In this document: positions 1 to 7,053 of the stretch, piece after piece | How the letters are laid out: each line of letters begins with the position of its first letter | How positions within the stretch are numbered: position 1 is the stretch's first letter | Assembly (NCBI GenBank): GCA_016187325.1 | Contig: JACPJY010000131.1 | Coordinates: forward strand, 1 to 10,378 | DNA length: 10,378 nucleotides | Direction of reading: 5' to 3' | From: Rhodospirillales bacterium | Lineage (GTDB): Bacteria > Pseudomonadota > Alphaproteobacteria > Rhodospirillales > Casp-alpha2 | Position numbers and translations under genes: made by a program | The notes under the pieces: generated by a model | The model's database searches: none | What the model was told of the DNA's origin: nothing | The model's input: the letters and a program-made list of their open reading frames with translations, nothing else

Positions 1-452
1 GACTTCAGGATGGCATGGGAGAAATGGATCGGGGCCGGCATCAGCATCTCGGTCTCGCGGCAGGCGTAGCCGAACATCAGGCCCTGGTCGCCGGCACCCT
101 CGTCCTTGTTGCCGGCGGCGTCGACGCCCTTGGCGATGTCCGACGACTGGCTGTGCACGTAGATTTGCACCTCGGCCTTCTGCCAGTGAAACCCCTTCTG
201 CTCGTAGCCGATCTCACGCACGCAGGCGCGCGCGACCTCCTCTATCACCGCGTGGGTGATCGAGTCGGGTCCCCTCACCTCGCCGGCGAGCACGATGCGG
301 TTGGTGGTGCAAAGGGTTTCGACGGCGACGCGCGAATGGGGGTCGGCGCCGAGAAATTTGTCGACCACGGCGTCGGAGATTCGGTCGCAGATCTTGTCGG
401 GATGGCCTTCGGAAACCGATTCGCTGGTGAAAAGATACTTGCCCTTACGCAC
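1..452 (-). CDS. metK: S-adenosylmethionine synthetase (5' part, cut by window edge)
   Basis: MetK makes S-adenosylmethionine from methionine and ATP in the cytoplasm. Only the first 150 codons are present; the gene continues past base 1. The N-terminus carries the family pattern SESVSEGHPDKICD (about residues 10-23, with the ATP-binding His-Pro-Asp-Lys) and the signature GAGDQGLMFGY (about 119-129). The start is GTG at 452-450. An in-frame TGA lies only six codons upstream (470-468), so no longer start in that stretch is possible. A strong Shine-Dalgarno GGAGGG (465-460) sits 7 nt before the GTG. The gene follows the XRE regulator after a 256-bp leader with its own candidate promoter and a SAM-II-like element, so feedback by SAM is the likely control (inference). 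Identity is secure. Confidence 0.97.
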   Translation of the reverse strand, partial: MRKGKYLFTSESVSEGHPDKICDRISDAVVDKFLGADPHSRVAVETLCTTNRIVLAGEVRGPDSITHAVIEEVARACVREIGYEQKGFHWQKAEVQIYVHSQSSDIAKGVDAAGNKDEGAGDQGLMFGYACRETEMLMPAPIHFSHAILK

Positions 453-520
453 GGACGATCCCTCCGATCACAATGAAGTCCCGTTGGACCGAGGGCTGCA
501 ACGATCTGGGTATTTCTTAG

Positions 521-580
521 AGCCCACTTAGCGCTTTATTTTCCGTGGCGGCAAGCAGTCCAAATCCTTCCACGCCCCCG
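521..580 (-). promoter_or_regulatory. SAM-II-like riboswitch in the metK leader
   Basis: Read on the minus strand, the leader folds as the SAM-II H-type pseudoknot. P1 is CGUGG (574-570) with CCACG (548-544). The loop carries the conserved GAUUU (566-562). P2 is CUUGC (555-551) with GC-U-AAG (532-527): C555-G527, U554-A528, U553-A529, G552-C531 and C551-G532, leaving U530 unpaired exactly where the SAM-contacting U of the class sits in GCUAA. G556-U526, U557-G525 and C558-G524 can extend P2. An A-rich strand (543-535) crosses between. The two helices, GAUUU and GCUAA together are specific to this class. The gap from P1 to GAUUU is about two bases longer than in examples I remember. Ligand and switching are inferred from family knowledge and from the downstream gene being metK. 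Confidence 0.8.
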
Positions 581-601
581 CCGCCTCGCGGCGCAGGGGC
601 G
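573..601 (-). other. GC-rich stem-loop at the 5' end of the metK leader
   Basis: On the minus strand, CGCCCC (601-596) pairs with GGGGCG (578-573) and CGCC (593-590) pairs with GGCG (585-582), closed by a GCGA loop (589-586) of the GNRA type. The two helices join through G594-C580 and U595-G579, with G581 bulged, giving about 12 pairs in 29 nt. It lies just after the candidate -10, so it would be at or near the mRNA 5' end. Its last two pairs use bases 573-574, which are also in P1 of the SAM-II-like element. No U-tract follows, so it is not a classical terminator. Confidence 0.55.
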
Positions 602-604
602 GTT

Positions 605-633
605 CTTGTCGCAAGCTTTCTGCCTAGCGTCAA
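605..633 (-). promoter_or_regulatory. Candidate sigma-70 promoter for metK
   Basis: TTGACG (633-628), preceded by C as in many alphaproteobacterial -35 boxes, is followed after 17 nt by GACAAG (610-605), a weak -10 with three of six consensus bases. Its position puts transcription start just before the leader hairpin and the riboswitch. The -35 and spacing are good and the -10 is poor, so this is a tentative call. Confidence 0.4.
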
Positions 634-643
634 GGTATTTTGG

Positions 644-684
644 CGGCCCGTCCCGCGAGCAGGGAATGTGCCGTCGTCGGGCCG
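644..684 (-). repeat. Inverted repeat downstream of the XRE regulator gene
   Basis: CGGCCCG (684-678) and CGGGCCG (650-644) are perfect 7-bp arms. Inside them TCCC (665-662) can pair with GGGA (654-651), stacking directly on the 3' arm. It begins about 25 nt after the regulator stop codon and ends before the metK -35. It could slow or end transcription of the regulator gene, but there is no U-tract, so intrinsic termination is doubtful. Confidence 0.3.
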
Positions 685-708
685 GATTGCGAGGAACCGC
701 GCCGAAGC

Positions 709-1200
709 CTAGTTGTCGCCAACGGCAGCGTTGGCCAGCGACTTGGTCAGCTCGAACAGGCGCTTGCGGACTCGCGGATCAGCGATCTTGTAATAGGCGC
801 GGACCAGTTCCAGCGTCTCCCGGCGGGCCAGAGGATCGGGCTCGATGGTCTTCTGATCGCGCTCGCGGAGCCCCCAGGCCATCTGGCCTTCAGTGGTCTT
901 CAGGGCAGCCGGCAGATCGTCGAAGAAGAACGAGATCGGCACATCGAGGATGCGGCTCAGCTGGAACAGGCGCGAGGCGCCGATCCGGTTGGCGCCGCGT
1001 TCGTACTTCTGGATCTGCTGGAAGGTCAGGCCGACAGCGTCTCCCAATTTCTCCTGGCTCAAGCCGAGGAGGGTACGGCGCAGCCTGACGCGGCTGCCGA
1101 CGTGGATATCAACGGGGTTGGGAACGCCGGGCGGCAGTCGCTTCTTGCGCAGGCGGCGGACCCGGGGCGAGGGATTTTGGATGGGGGTTGGCTTTTTCAT
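709..1200 (-). CDS. XRE/Cro-CI family transcriptional regulator, PhrR/PraR-like
   Basis: A 163-residue DNA-binding protein. A basic N-terminal tail (RRLRKKR, residues 15-21) precedes one XRE helix-turn-helix at about 33-90: LLGLSQEKLGDAVGL, then FQQIQKYERGANRIGASRL. This HTH sequence, and the position between lnt and metK, resemble the alphaproteobacterial PhrR/PraR group, regulators of surface, biofilm and quorum-sensing traits in rhizobia (recalled, not searched). The C-terminal half (about 105-163) is charged and helical, probably for dimerisation. The start is ATG at 1200-1198, with only a weak GGA about 5 nt upstream. A 181-bp AT-rich spacer with a promoter and several inverted repeats separates it from lnt, so it probably has its own promoter and may repress itself. 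The regulated genes cannot be read from the window. Confidence 0.88.
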   Translation of the reverse strand: MKKPTPIQNPSPRVRRLRKKRLPPGVPNPVDIHVGSRVRLRRTLLGLSQEKLGDAVGLTFQQIQKYERGANRIGASRLFQLSRILDVPISFFFDDLPAALKTTEGQMAWGLRERDQKTIEPDPLARRETLELVRAYYKIADPRVRKRLFELTKSLANAAVGDN

Positions 1201-1248
1201 TGGTTCCGAAAGTCACGGTTGGGCCAAACGACAGGCGATTTGGCGGAT

Positions 1249-1337
1249 GTTGCTAATATGACCGATTCTGTTGCAACGTGTGGAATATACTTTCACTATG
1301 GCCAATCATACAATCGTATGCAAGCCATAATAGCAAC
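1249..1337. repeat. GTTGC-type inverted repeats flanking the regulator promoter
   Basis: GTTGCTAATATG on the plus strand (1249-1260) is matched by GTTGCTATTATG on the minus strand (1337-1326), 11 of 12 bases, giving inverted arms 65 bp apart on either side of the candidate promoter. Between them lies the perfect 8-bp palindrome GTTGCAAC (1270-1277). The shared GTTGC core suggests repeated binding sites for one protein. Confidence 0.45.
1295..1323 (-). promoter_or_regulatory. Candidate promoter and overlapping operator of the XRE regulator gene
   Basis: TTGCAT (1323-1318) and CATAGT (1300-1295) are separated by 17 nt and match the sigma-70 consensus at about four of six bases each. The inverted repeat CATAC-GATT-GTATG (1307-1320) overlaps the -35 and the spacer, a typical place for a repressor site. 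Predicted transcription start is near 1288. Autoregulation by the encoded XRE protein is an inference. Confidence 0.45.
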
Positions 1338-1369
1338 CGGAACTCGGTTTCGCGCCTGACGGTTCCGGT
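1336..1369 (-). repeat. Stem-loop after lnt
   Basis: ACCGGAAC (1369-1362) and GTTCCGGT (1343-1336) are perfect 8-bp arms with an 18-nt loop, starting 12 nt after the lnt stop codon. It may protect the 3' end of the cluster mRNA or weaken read-through into the regulator gene. No U-run follows. It overlaps the far GTTGCTATTATG arm of the operator region by two bases. Confidence 0.4.
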
Positions 1370-1381
1370 CTGCCCGGTCTC

Positions 1382-3019
1382 CTACCTCCTCCGAGGTGTT
1401 ACCAGAAATCCGGCCGCCAACGCCACAAATAATATGATGGCGGTGATGCCGTCGCCGTAGCGGGCGTACGGCGTCGCTGCAATCGCCGCCGGCAGGGCGC
1501 TGTCGATGACGCCGGCACGGCCGAGGCCGAGCGCATGGCGCACCCGGCCGTGGGCGTCGATGACGCCGGAGATGCCGGTGTTGGCGACGCGCACCAAGGG
1601 CAACCCCTCCTCGACGGCGCGCAGCCGCGCCGCGGCGAAATGCTGGTACGGGCCCGACGAGCGCCCGAACCACGCATCGTTGGTCAGGTTCAGGAGCCAG
1701 CCCGGCCGGTTGGCGGCATCGGCGACCCGGCCGGGGAAGATCACTTCGTAGCAGATCAGCGGCGACACCGGCGGCAGGCCGGTGAGCGAAAGGGTGCGCA
1801 AGCCCGGACCGGGCGAGAAATCCTGGCGCCCGGCCGTCAGCTTGGGGATATCGAGGATGCCGCGGAACGGCACGTACTCGCCGAACGGCACCAGATGGAA
1901 CTTGTCGTAGGTGGCGGTGATCCGGCCGCCGGGGTCGATCGCGAACAGGCTGTTCCAGACCCGCTGCGGCTCCACGCCGGCCGACGTCGTCCGCGGCGCG
2001 CCGACGATGATCAGGCCGCCCGGCGGCGCCGCGCCGGCCAGTGCGGCGATCAGCGACGGACTATCGGCGAGGACGAACGGCACTGCCGTTTCCGCCCAGA
2101 TGACATGAGTCGGCGCCGCGGCCGGTCCGGCGTCGGAGGCCGGCGGCTGGGTGCTCATCCACAGCTGGTTGACGACGTGGCCGCGGCGCAGTTCGCGCTG
2201 CCATTTCAAATGCTGCGGGATATTGGGCTGTACCAGCCGAAGGCGAACGCCGGCCACCGCCTGGTCGCCGGCCGAAGCCAGCCGCAGCGCGCCGCCGGCC
2301 CACACCAGGACCAGCACGGTCGCGGCCATGATCGCCGGCCGCCACCGCTGGCCGCCGGCGGCTGCTCCCGTCAGGGTTGCCGGCATCGCCGCCGCGGCGA
2401 CGGTGACGAGGCTCAAGCCGTAGACGCCGGTGACGGCGGCGAGCTGGATCATGGCATCCGAGATCACCCACACGCTGCCGATCAGGTTCCAGGAAAAGCC
2501 CATCAGCAGCCAGCCGCGCATCCATTCGGCGGCGGTCCACAGCGCTGCCAACACCAGCACCCGACCGTGCGCGCCGGGGTCCCGATATCCGAACGCCAGC
2601 CGCGATAGCGCCGTCGCCGCCGCCGGATAGAGCGCCGTGCCCGCGGCGATGCCCGCCACCGCGAACGGCGCCATCCAGCCGTACTGGGGCGCATCGACGA
2701 CGAAGGCGTTGAAAATCCAGTAGAGCCCCGCCAGCGAATGGCCGAACCCGAACCACCAGCCGTCGGCGAAGGCGCGTCCGGCCGCGCGGCTTTCCTCGAC
2801 CAGCCACATCAGGCCGACGAACGCCGGAACCAGCAACGGCAATAAGAACGTCGGCGGCAGCGCCAGCGCCGCCAGCGCGCCAAGCGCGAACGCCGCCGCC
2901 CAGCGCCGCCACCCGACGAGGCCGACGAGGTCGCGCTTCAGCCGCTCCAGGCGCGGCGTCGAGGAATGGGACGTCGTCGCGGTTTCTGCCCGGGCGCCGG
3001 CTTGCTCGCGGCGTGGCAT
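1382..3019 (-). CDS. lnt: Apolipoprotein N-acyltransferase
   Basis: Lnt adds the third acyl chain to the N-terminal cysteine of lipoproteins at the periplasmic face of the inner membrane, the last step of lipoprotein maturation. The protein has 545 residues from the chosen start. About six hydrophobic helices fill residues 40-245, followed by a periplasmic carbon-nitrogen hydrolase domain (about 258-505) and a final membrane helix (about 520-540). The catalytic triad is visible: E310 (WAETAVPF), K373 (YDKFHLVPFGEYVP) and C423 (ICYEVIFP). I chose ATG at 3019-3017 because its A is also the last base of the corC stop (TAATG), with AAGGG just upstream; an in-frame GTG at 3037 would add six residues and has no Shine-Dalgarno. 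It is the last gene of the miaB-phoH-ybeY-corC-lnt cluster and is probably translationally coupled to corC. Confidence 0.97.
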   Translation of the reverse strand: MPRREQAGARAETATTSHSSTPRLERLKRDLVGLVGWRRWAAAFALGALAALALPPTFLLPLLVPAFVGLMWLVEESRAAGRAFADGWWFGFGHSLAGLYWIFNAFVVDAPQYGWMAPFAVAGIAAGTALYPAAATALSRLAFGYRDPGAHGRVLVLAALWTAAEWMRGWLLMGFSWNLIGSVWVISDAMIQLAAVTGVYGLSLVTVAAAAMPATLTGAAAGGQRWRPAIMAATVLVLVWAGGALRLASAGDQAVAGVRLRLVQPNIPQHLKWQRELRRGHVVNQLWMSTQPPASDAGPAAAPTHVIWAETAVPFVLADSPSLIAALAGAAPPGGLIIVGAPRTTSAGVEPQRVWNSLFAIDPGGRITATYDKFHLVPFGEYVPFRGILDIPKLTAGRQDFSPGPGLRTLSLTGLPPVSPLICYEVIFPGRVADAANRPGWLLNLTNDAWFGRSSGPYQHFAAARLRAVEEGLPLVRVANTGISGVIDAHGRVRHALGLGRAGVIDSALPAAIAATPYARYGDGITAIILFVALAAGFLVTPRRR

Positions 3020-3936
3020 TAGCCCTTGGGATCGCACCGGCGCGACCGCGCCGGTTTCAGCAATCGCAGCCGTTTGATGTGGCGGGGGTCGGCGTCAAGG
3101 ATCTCGAACTCGTAGCCGGAAGGATGGCGTACCAGTTCGCCGCGTATCGGGACGCGCCCCGCGAGCGCGAAGACGAGGCCGCCCAGGGTATAGATGGTCT
3201 CGCGCTCCTTGGCGGTGAAAATCGGTCCCACTTCGGCCTCGAGGACCTCGAGAGTGACACGGGCATCGGCGGTGAAGGTGCCGTCGGGATTGCGCGTCAG
3301 GCGAGGCTCCTCGTCGCGGTCGTGTTCGTCCTCGATTTCGCCGACGATCTCCTCCACCAAGTCCTCGATAGTGACGAGCCCGTCGACGCCACCGAACTCG
3401 TCGACGACGAGCGCCATGTGACAGCGTTCCGCCCGCATTTCCAGGAGCAGCTCGAGCACCTGCATCGACGGCGACACGAACAGGATCTTGCGCTGGATCT
3501 TGGCCAGCGAGAAGTTTGTATCCTGGCCGCGCCACGCCAGCACGTCCTTGATGTGCACCATGCCCGTCACGTTATCGAGGGTTTCCCCGTAGACGGGCAG
3601 CCGCGAATGGCCCTTCTTTGTCAGGAGCTCGATCACTTCGGCGAGCGAGGCGTCGCGGCTGACGGCGACGATGTCGGCGCGCGGCACCATGACGTCGCTG
3701 ATGGTGCGGCCGCGCAGCTCGAGGATGTTGGCGAGCAGCATCCGCTCGTCTTCGTCGATCGGGACTTCGGCTTCCTCGCGTTCCTCGATCAGTTCCTCGA
3801 GGGTGTCGCGGGCCGAGTCGTCGCCCTCGCGGACGCGCGCAATCTGGCGAATCCAGCCCAACACGGTATCGGTGAGAGACGGTTCGTTCCTACCCCCGGC
3901 GTCCCGGGGCGCGCTACTCGGCGGTTGGTCGTTCAT
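3019..3936 (-). CDS. corC: CorC/YbeX-type CBS-domain protein
   Basis: A 305-residue soluble protein. A charged N-terminal region is followed by two CBS domains (about 78-140, starting RTISDVMVPRADIV, and about 145-203, with ALVVDEFGGVDGLVTIEDLVEEIVGEI) and a CorC_HlyC transporter-associated domain (about 215-293). There is no N-terminal DUF21 membrane domain, so it is the short CorC/YbeX form and not the membrane-bound hemolysin C form. CBS pairs usually bind adenine nucleotides. The E. coli relative was linked to magnesium/cobalt efflux and, through its neighbours, to ribosome function; the exact role is unsettled. The start is ATG at 3936, 53 bp after the ybeY stop, with GGGA close upstream. 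The stop overlaps the lnt start by one base. Confidence 0.93.
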   Translation of the reverse strand: MNDQPPSSAPRDAGGRNEPSLTDTVLGWIRQIARVREGDDSARDTLEELIEEREEAEVPIDEDERMLLANILELRGRTISDVMVPRADIVAVSRDASLAEVIELLTKKGHSRLPVYGETLDNVTGMVHIKDVLAWRGQDTNFSLAKIQRKILFVSPSMQVLELLLEMRAERCHMALVVDEFGGVDGLVTIEDLVEEIVGEIEDEHDRDEEPRLTRNPDGTFTADARVTLEVLEAEVGPIFTAKERETIYTLGGLVFALAGRVPIRGELVRHPSGYEFEILDADPRHIKRLRLLKPARSRRCDPKG

Positions 3937-3989
3937 CGTTCCCGATCATCTTCCGGCAAATCCCGGAGGACCGTCAACCATTGCCATCG

Positions 3990-4508
3990 TCATTCGCAGT
4001 CACCGTACGGGTCAGCGACGCCGACGCCGGCGAGAATGTCGATTTCCCGCCGTTCCATGGCCTTCGCCGCCGCCGCCGTCTGGTGATCGTGCCCAAGCAG
4101 ATGCAGCATACCATGGACGACCAGGTGGCTTAAATGATCGGCGAGCGTCTTTCCCTCAGCCGCCGCCTCGCGGGCCGCGGTCTCGAAAGCGACGACGACG
4201 TCGCCCAGCACGGCCGGCATCGCCGCCGGGGCGCTGGTGACGTCGGCGGCAGGAAAGGCGAGCACGTTGGTGGCCTTATTCTGGCGCCGGTAGTCGCGGT
4301 TGAGGCGGCGGATGAAGGCGTCGTCGGCAAGCACCACAGCGGCCTCGGCGCGGCCCAAGCGCTTGCGCTCGGCGCCGTAGGCGGCGCGCGCCGCGCGGCG
4401 GCTGAGCGCGGCGGCCCGGGGCAGCGCCTCGGCCCATCTCGGACAGCGGACCGATACGTCGATTTTAAGGGACTTCTTGGGCGGCGGCTGGGCGGTCTTC
4501 CTAGGCAT
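3990..4508 (-). CDS. ybeY: Endoribonuclease YbeY (rRNA maturation factor)
   Basis: YbeY is a zinc-dependent single-strand endoribonuclease needed for 16S rRNA 3'-end processing and ribosome quality control. The 172-residue product has the UPF0054 signature HGMLHLLGHDH (132-142), whose three histidines H132, H136 and H142 bind the metal, and the upstream NKATNVLAFP block (77-86). I chose ATG at 4508-4506: it sits inside the end of phoH, overlaps it by 8 bp, and gives the family's usual N-terminus just before KIDVSV. The frame is open further upstream to 4679, but that stretch lies inside phoH and looks like its shadow. No clear Shine-Dalgarno is seen, which fits coupling to phoH. The phoH-ybeY pairing is conserved very widely in bacteria. 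Confidence 0.95.
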   Translation of the reverse strand: MPRKTAQPPPKKSLKIDVSVRCPRWAEALPRAAALSRRAARAAYGAERKRLGRAEAAVVLADDAFIRRLNRDYRRQNKATNVLAFPAADVTSAPAAMPAVLGDVVVAFETAAREAAAEGKTLADHLSHLVVHGMLHLLGHDHQTAAAAKAMERREIDILAGVGVADPYGDCE

Positions 4509-5562
4509 CGGCGCCGGGGTCTGGGTCGGCCTTGCCGCCGCCGGGCTTTTCATAGCGCGCGCCCTGCTTGCGGCGGTGCTCGGCCGCGTCGTAGGCGCGG
4601 ACGATCTCGCTGACCAGCGGATGGCGAACCACGTCGACGTGGCTGAACTTGACGAAGGTGACTCCCTTGACGTCGGCAAGCGTCTCCATCGCCTCGCGCA
4701 TGCCGGAGCGCACGCCGGTCGGCAGGTCGACTTGGCTTAGATCGCCGGTGATCACCATCGAGGAGTTCTCGCCCAGGCGCGTCAGGAACATCTTCATCTG
4801 CACCGCAGTGGTGTTCTGGGCTTCATCCAGGATGACGAACGCGTTCGCCAGCGTGCGGCCGCGCATGAAAGCCAGCGGTGCCACCTCGATCTCGCCGTTC
4901 TCGAGCCGCTTCACCACCTGCGTCGCCGGCAACATATCGTAGAGCGCGTCGTAGAGCGGCCGCAAATACGGATCCACCTTCTCACGCATGTCGCCCGGCA
5001 GAAAACCGAGCTGTTCGCCGGCCTCGACCGCCGGACGTGACAGGATGATGCGGTCGACGTCGCCGTTGACCAGGCGCTCGACTGCTTTCGCTACCGCCAG
5101 ATAGGTTTTGCCGGTGCCGGCTGGGCCCTCGCCGAACACCAGTTCGAAGCGATCGATGGCGCGGATGTATTCAGCCTGCACGGTCGAACGCGGCGAGATG
5201 TAGCGGTTGCGGGTGTGGATGGTGAGTTCGGCGTCGCTGATGTTGCCGCCGGGCGCAGTCACCATGCGCAGCACCGCGTCGACCTCCTCGCGGCCGACCG
5301 CGTGGCCCTGCTCGAGCCGGGCGTACAGGCCCTCGAGCACGCGGCGGGTGCCGTCGACGGCGTCTGGAGCGCCGGTAATCGTCACCTCGTTGCCGCGCGC
5401 GTGAACGGTGACGTCGAGCTTTTGTTCGATGCGCGCCAAGTTCTGGTGATGGGAGCCAAAAAGCTGCAACGCCAGGCGATTGTCGGCGAACGTCATCTGC
5501 GCCGATTTGGCGGCGCCGCCGCCTGCATCCCCGACGGTGCGCGGTTTCATCGGCGCCGTCAC
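4501..5562 (-). CDS. phoH: PhoH family ATPase (YbeZ)
   Basis: A 353-residue cytoplasmic P-loop protein. An N-terminal KH-like, possibly RNA-binding, region (about 25-85) precedes the PhoH ATPase domain, with Walker A GPAGTGKT at 146-153 and Walker B FVILDEAQN at about 242-250. It is the partner of YbeY in many bacteria and probably assists RNA processing as an ATPase or helicase; the precise reaction is not established. The start is GTG at 5562-5560, overlapping the miaB stop as GTGA by four bases, with AAAGGG seven bases upstream. ATG at 5550 is an alternative start but has no Shine-Dalgarno. The C-terminal tail beyond about 325 is low-complexity and rich in Gly, Asp and Lys. The stop lies inside the start of ybeY. 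Confidence 0.95.
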   Translation of the reverse strand: MTAPMKPRTVGDAGGGAAKSAQMTFADNRLALQLFGSHHQNLARIEQKLDVTVHARGNEVTITGAPDAVDGTRRVLEGLYARLEQGHAVGREEVDAVLRMVTAPGGNISDAELTIHTRNRYISPRSTVQAEYIRAIDRFELVFGEGPAGTGKTYLAVAKAVERLVNGDVDRIILSRPAVEAGEQLGFLPGDMREKVDPYLRPLYDALYDMLPATQVVKRLENGEIEVAPLAFMRGRTLANAFVILDEAQNTTAVQMKMFLTRLGENSSMVITGDLSQVDLPTGVRSGMREAMETLADVKGVTFVKFSHVDVVRHPLVSEIVRAYDAAEHRRKQGARYEKPGGGKADPDPGADA

Positions 5563-6944
5563 GCGGTCGCCCTTTCGCCCGCAAAAGCAGAGGGCCTGTC
5601 GGCGACGGTGACGCCGGCGAGGCTGTTGGCGTGGGCGGCGGTGATGCGGAGCCGCACGATCGAGCCCAGCGCCGACGCCGGCGCCTCGGTGTGGACCGCC
5701 TGCATGAACGGACTGCGGCCGATCAACTGGCCGGCGTCGCGACCCGGGCGCTCCAACAGCACCTCCAGGACGCGACCGACGGAGGTGCGGTTGAACTTGA
5801 GCTGCTGGGCGTTCAACCGCTCCTGCAGGCGGCCCAAGCGCTCGCCCTTGACGGCATCCGCAACCTGTTCCCCGATCGCCGCCGCCGGCGTGCCCGGCCG
5901 GGGGCTGTACTTGAACGAATAGGCCTGGGTGAAGCCGATGTCCTCGACCAGCGCCAGGGTTTCAGCGAAGTCGGCCTCGGTCTCGCCCGGGAAGCCGACG
6001 ATGAAATCCGACGACAGCGCGATGTCGGGACGGGCGTCGCGGAGCTTTGCGGCGAGGCGGCGGTATTCGCCGGCGGTGTGGCGCCGGTTCATCGCCTTCA
6101 GGATGCGATCGGCGCCGGACTGCACCGGCAGGTGCAGGAACGGCATCAGTTTCTCGACGTCGCGATGGGCTGCGATCAGTTCGTCGTCCATGTCGGCGGG
6201 GTAGGACGTGGTGTAGCGGATGCGCTCGACGCCGGCGATGTCGGCGATCTCGGCGATCAGGCGACCGAGGCCCCATTGGACGCCGCCGAGGCCCTCGCCG
6301 TGGTAGTTGTTGACGTTCTGGCCCAACAGCGTGATCTCGCGCGCGCCGGCGGCGGCAAGGCGCCGGGCCTCGGCGACGACGCCGGCGACGGGGCGCGAAT
6401 ACTCGGCGCCGCGGGTATAGGGGACGACGCAGAAGGTGCAGAACTTGTCGCAGCCTTCCTGCACCGTCAGATAGGCCGCGCCGGCGCCGGCGGCGCGGGG
6501 GTGCGACGCCTCGCCGGGCAGGAAGTCGAATTTCGGCTCGACCGGAAAGTCGGTGTCGAGCACTTTTTCGCCGGCGCGGTGGGCGCGCGCCACCATCTCC
6601 GGCAGGCGGTGATAGGTCTGCGGCCCGAACACCATGTCGACGAATGGCGCCCGGGCGAAAATCTCCTCGCCCTCGGCCTGGGCGACGCAGCCGGCGACGG
6701 CGACGATCATGCGGCCGCCGTCTTTCTCCCTGGCGGCCTTCAGTTGCCGCATGCGGCCGAGGTCGGAATATACCTTCTCGGCCGCCTTTTCTCGGATGTG
6801 GCAGGTGTTGAGGATGATCATGTCGGCAGCCTCGGCGTCGTCGACGACCGCGTAGCCAAGCGGCGCCAGCACGTCGGCCATGCGCGCCGAGTCGTAGACG
6901 TTCATCTGGCAGCCGTAGGTCTTGATGTGAAGTTTTTGTGCCAA
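5559..6944 (-). CDS. miaB: tRNA-2-methylthio-N6-dimethylallyladenosine synthase
   Basis: MiaB is a radical-SAM methylthiotransferase that converts i6A37 to ms2i6A37 in tRNAs reading U-starting codons. The 461-residue form has all three domains. The N-terminal UPF0004 domain holds cluster cysteines C12 (KTYGCQMN), C48 (LNTCHIREK) and C86 (VAGCVAQ). The radical-SAM core has C165, C169 and C172 (GCDKFCTFC). A TRAM domain covers about 375-445. I chose TTG at 6944-6942 because it gives the usual MiaB N-terminus (MAQKLHIKTYGCQMN) and length. The frame is open upstream to 7130, but those residues look unlike MiaB and overlap the promoter. The TTG has no Shine-Dalgarno and may depend on coupling to a small ORF ending 11 nt upstream. 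It overlaps phoH by four bases and heads the cluster. Confidence 0.95.
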   Translation of the reverse strand: MAQKLHIKTYGCQMNVYDSARMADVLAPLGYAVVDDAEAADMIILNTCHIREKAAEKVYSDLGRMRQLKAAREKDGGRMIVAVAGCVAQAEGEEIFARAPFVDMVFGPQTYHRLPEMVARAHRAGEKVLDTDFPVEPKFDFLPGEASHPRAAGAGAAYLTVQEGCDKFCTFCVVPYTRGAEYSRPVAGVVAEARRLAAAGAREITLLGQNVNNYHGEGLGGVQWGLGRLIAEIADIAGVERIRYTTSYPADMDDELIAAHRDVEKLMPFLHLPVQSGADRILKAMNRRHTAGEYRRLAAKLRDARPDIALSSDFIVGFPGETEADFAETLALVEDIGFTQAYSFKYSPRPGTPAAAIGEQVADAVKGERLGRLQERLNAQQLKFNRTSVGRVLEVLLERPGRDAGQLIGRSPFMQAVHTEAPASALGSIVRLRITAAHANSLAGVTVADRPSAFAGERATA

Positions 6945-6955
6945 GGGTGCTGCAG

Positions 6956-7042
6956 CTATCGCAGTGAACGCGGGTTCATGACGCGGCCGGGTGCTCCGAG
7001 AACGTCCAGATCCTTGATCGAAAACTTTCCACGGGGCGGCAT
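6956..7042 (-). CDS. Possible 28-codon upstream ORF in the miaB leader
   Basis: ATG at 7042-7040 opens a 28-codon frame ending in TAG at 6958-6956, wholly inside the predicted miaB leader and 11 nt before the miaB TTG. The peptide is basic and starts MPPRGKFSIKDLDVLG; I recognise no family. It has no obvious Shine-Dalgarno and could be chance. The reason to list it is position: a ribosome ending here would sit at the miaB start, which has no Shine-Dalgarno of its own. Confidence 0.25.
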   Translation of the reverse strand: MPPRGKFSIKDLDVLGAPGRVMNPRSLR

Positions 7043-7053
7043 CGCGAACCCGC
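6970..7053 (-). repeat. Long-range inverted repeat in the miaB leader
   Basis: GCGGGTTC (7053-7046) and GAACCCGC (6977-6970) are perfect 8-bp arms 68 nt apart in the predicted miaB leader RNA. Pairing would enclose the start of the possible small ORF and end about 25 nt before the miaB start codon. In GC-rich DNA such a match could arise by chance. Confidence 0.3.

Noticed and set aside
1535..2608. 357-codon open frame on the plus strand
   Set aside because: It is antisense to lnt, whose catalytic residues are intact; the translation is rich in Arg, Gly and Asp and resembles no family.
4509..4679. Upstream extension of the ybeY frame
   Set aside because: It lies wholly inside phoH in another frame and does not look like YbeY; ATG at 4508 fits the family.
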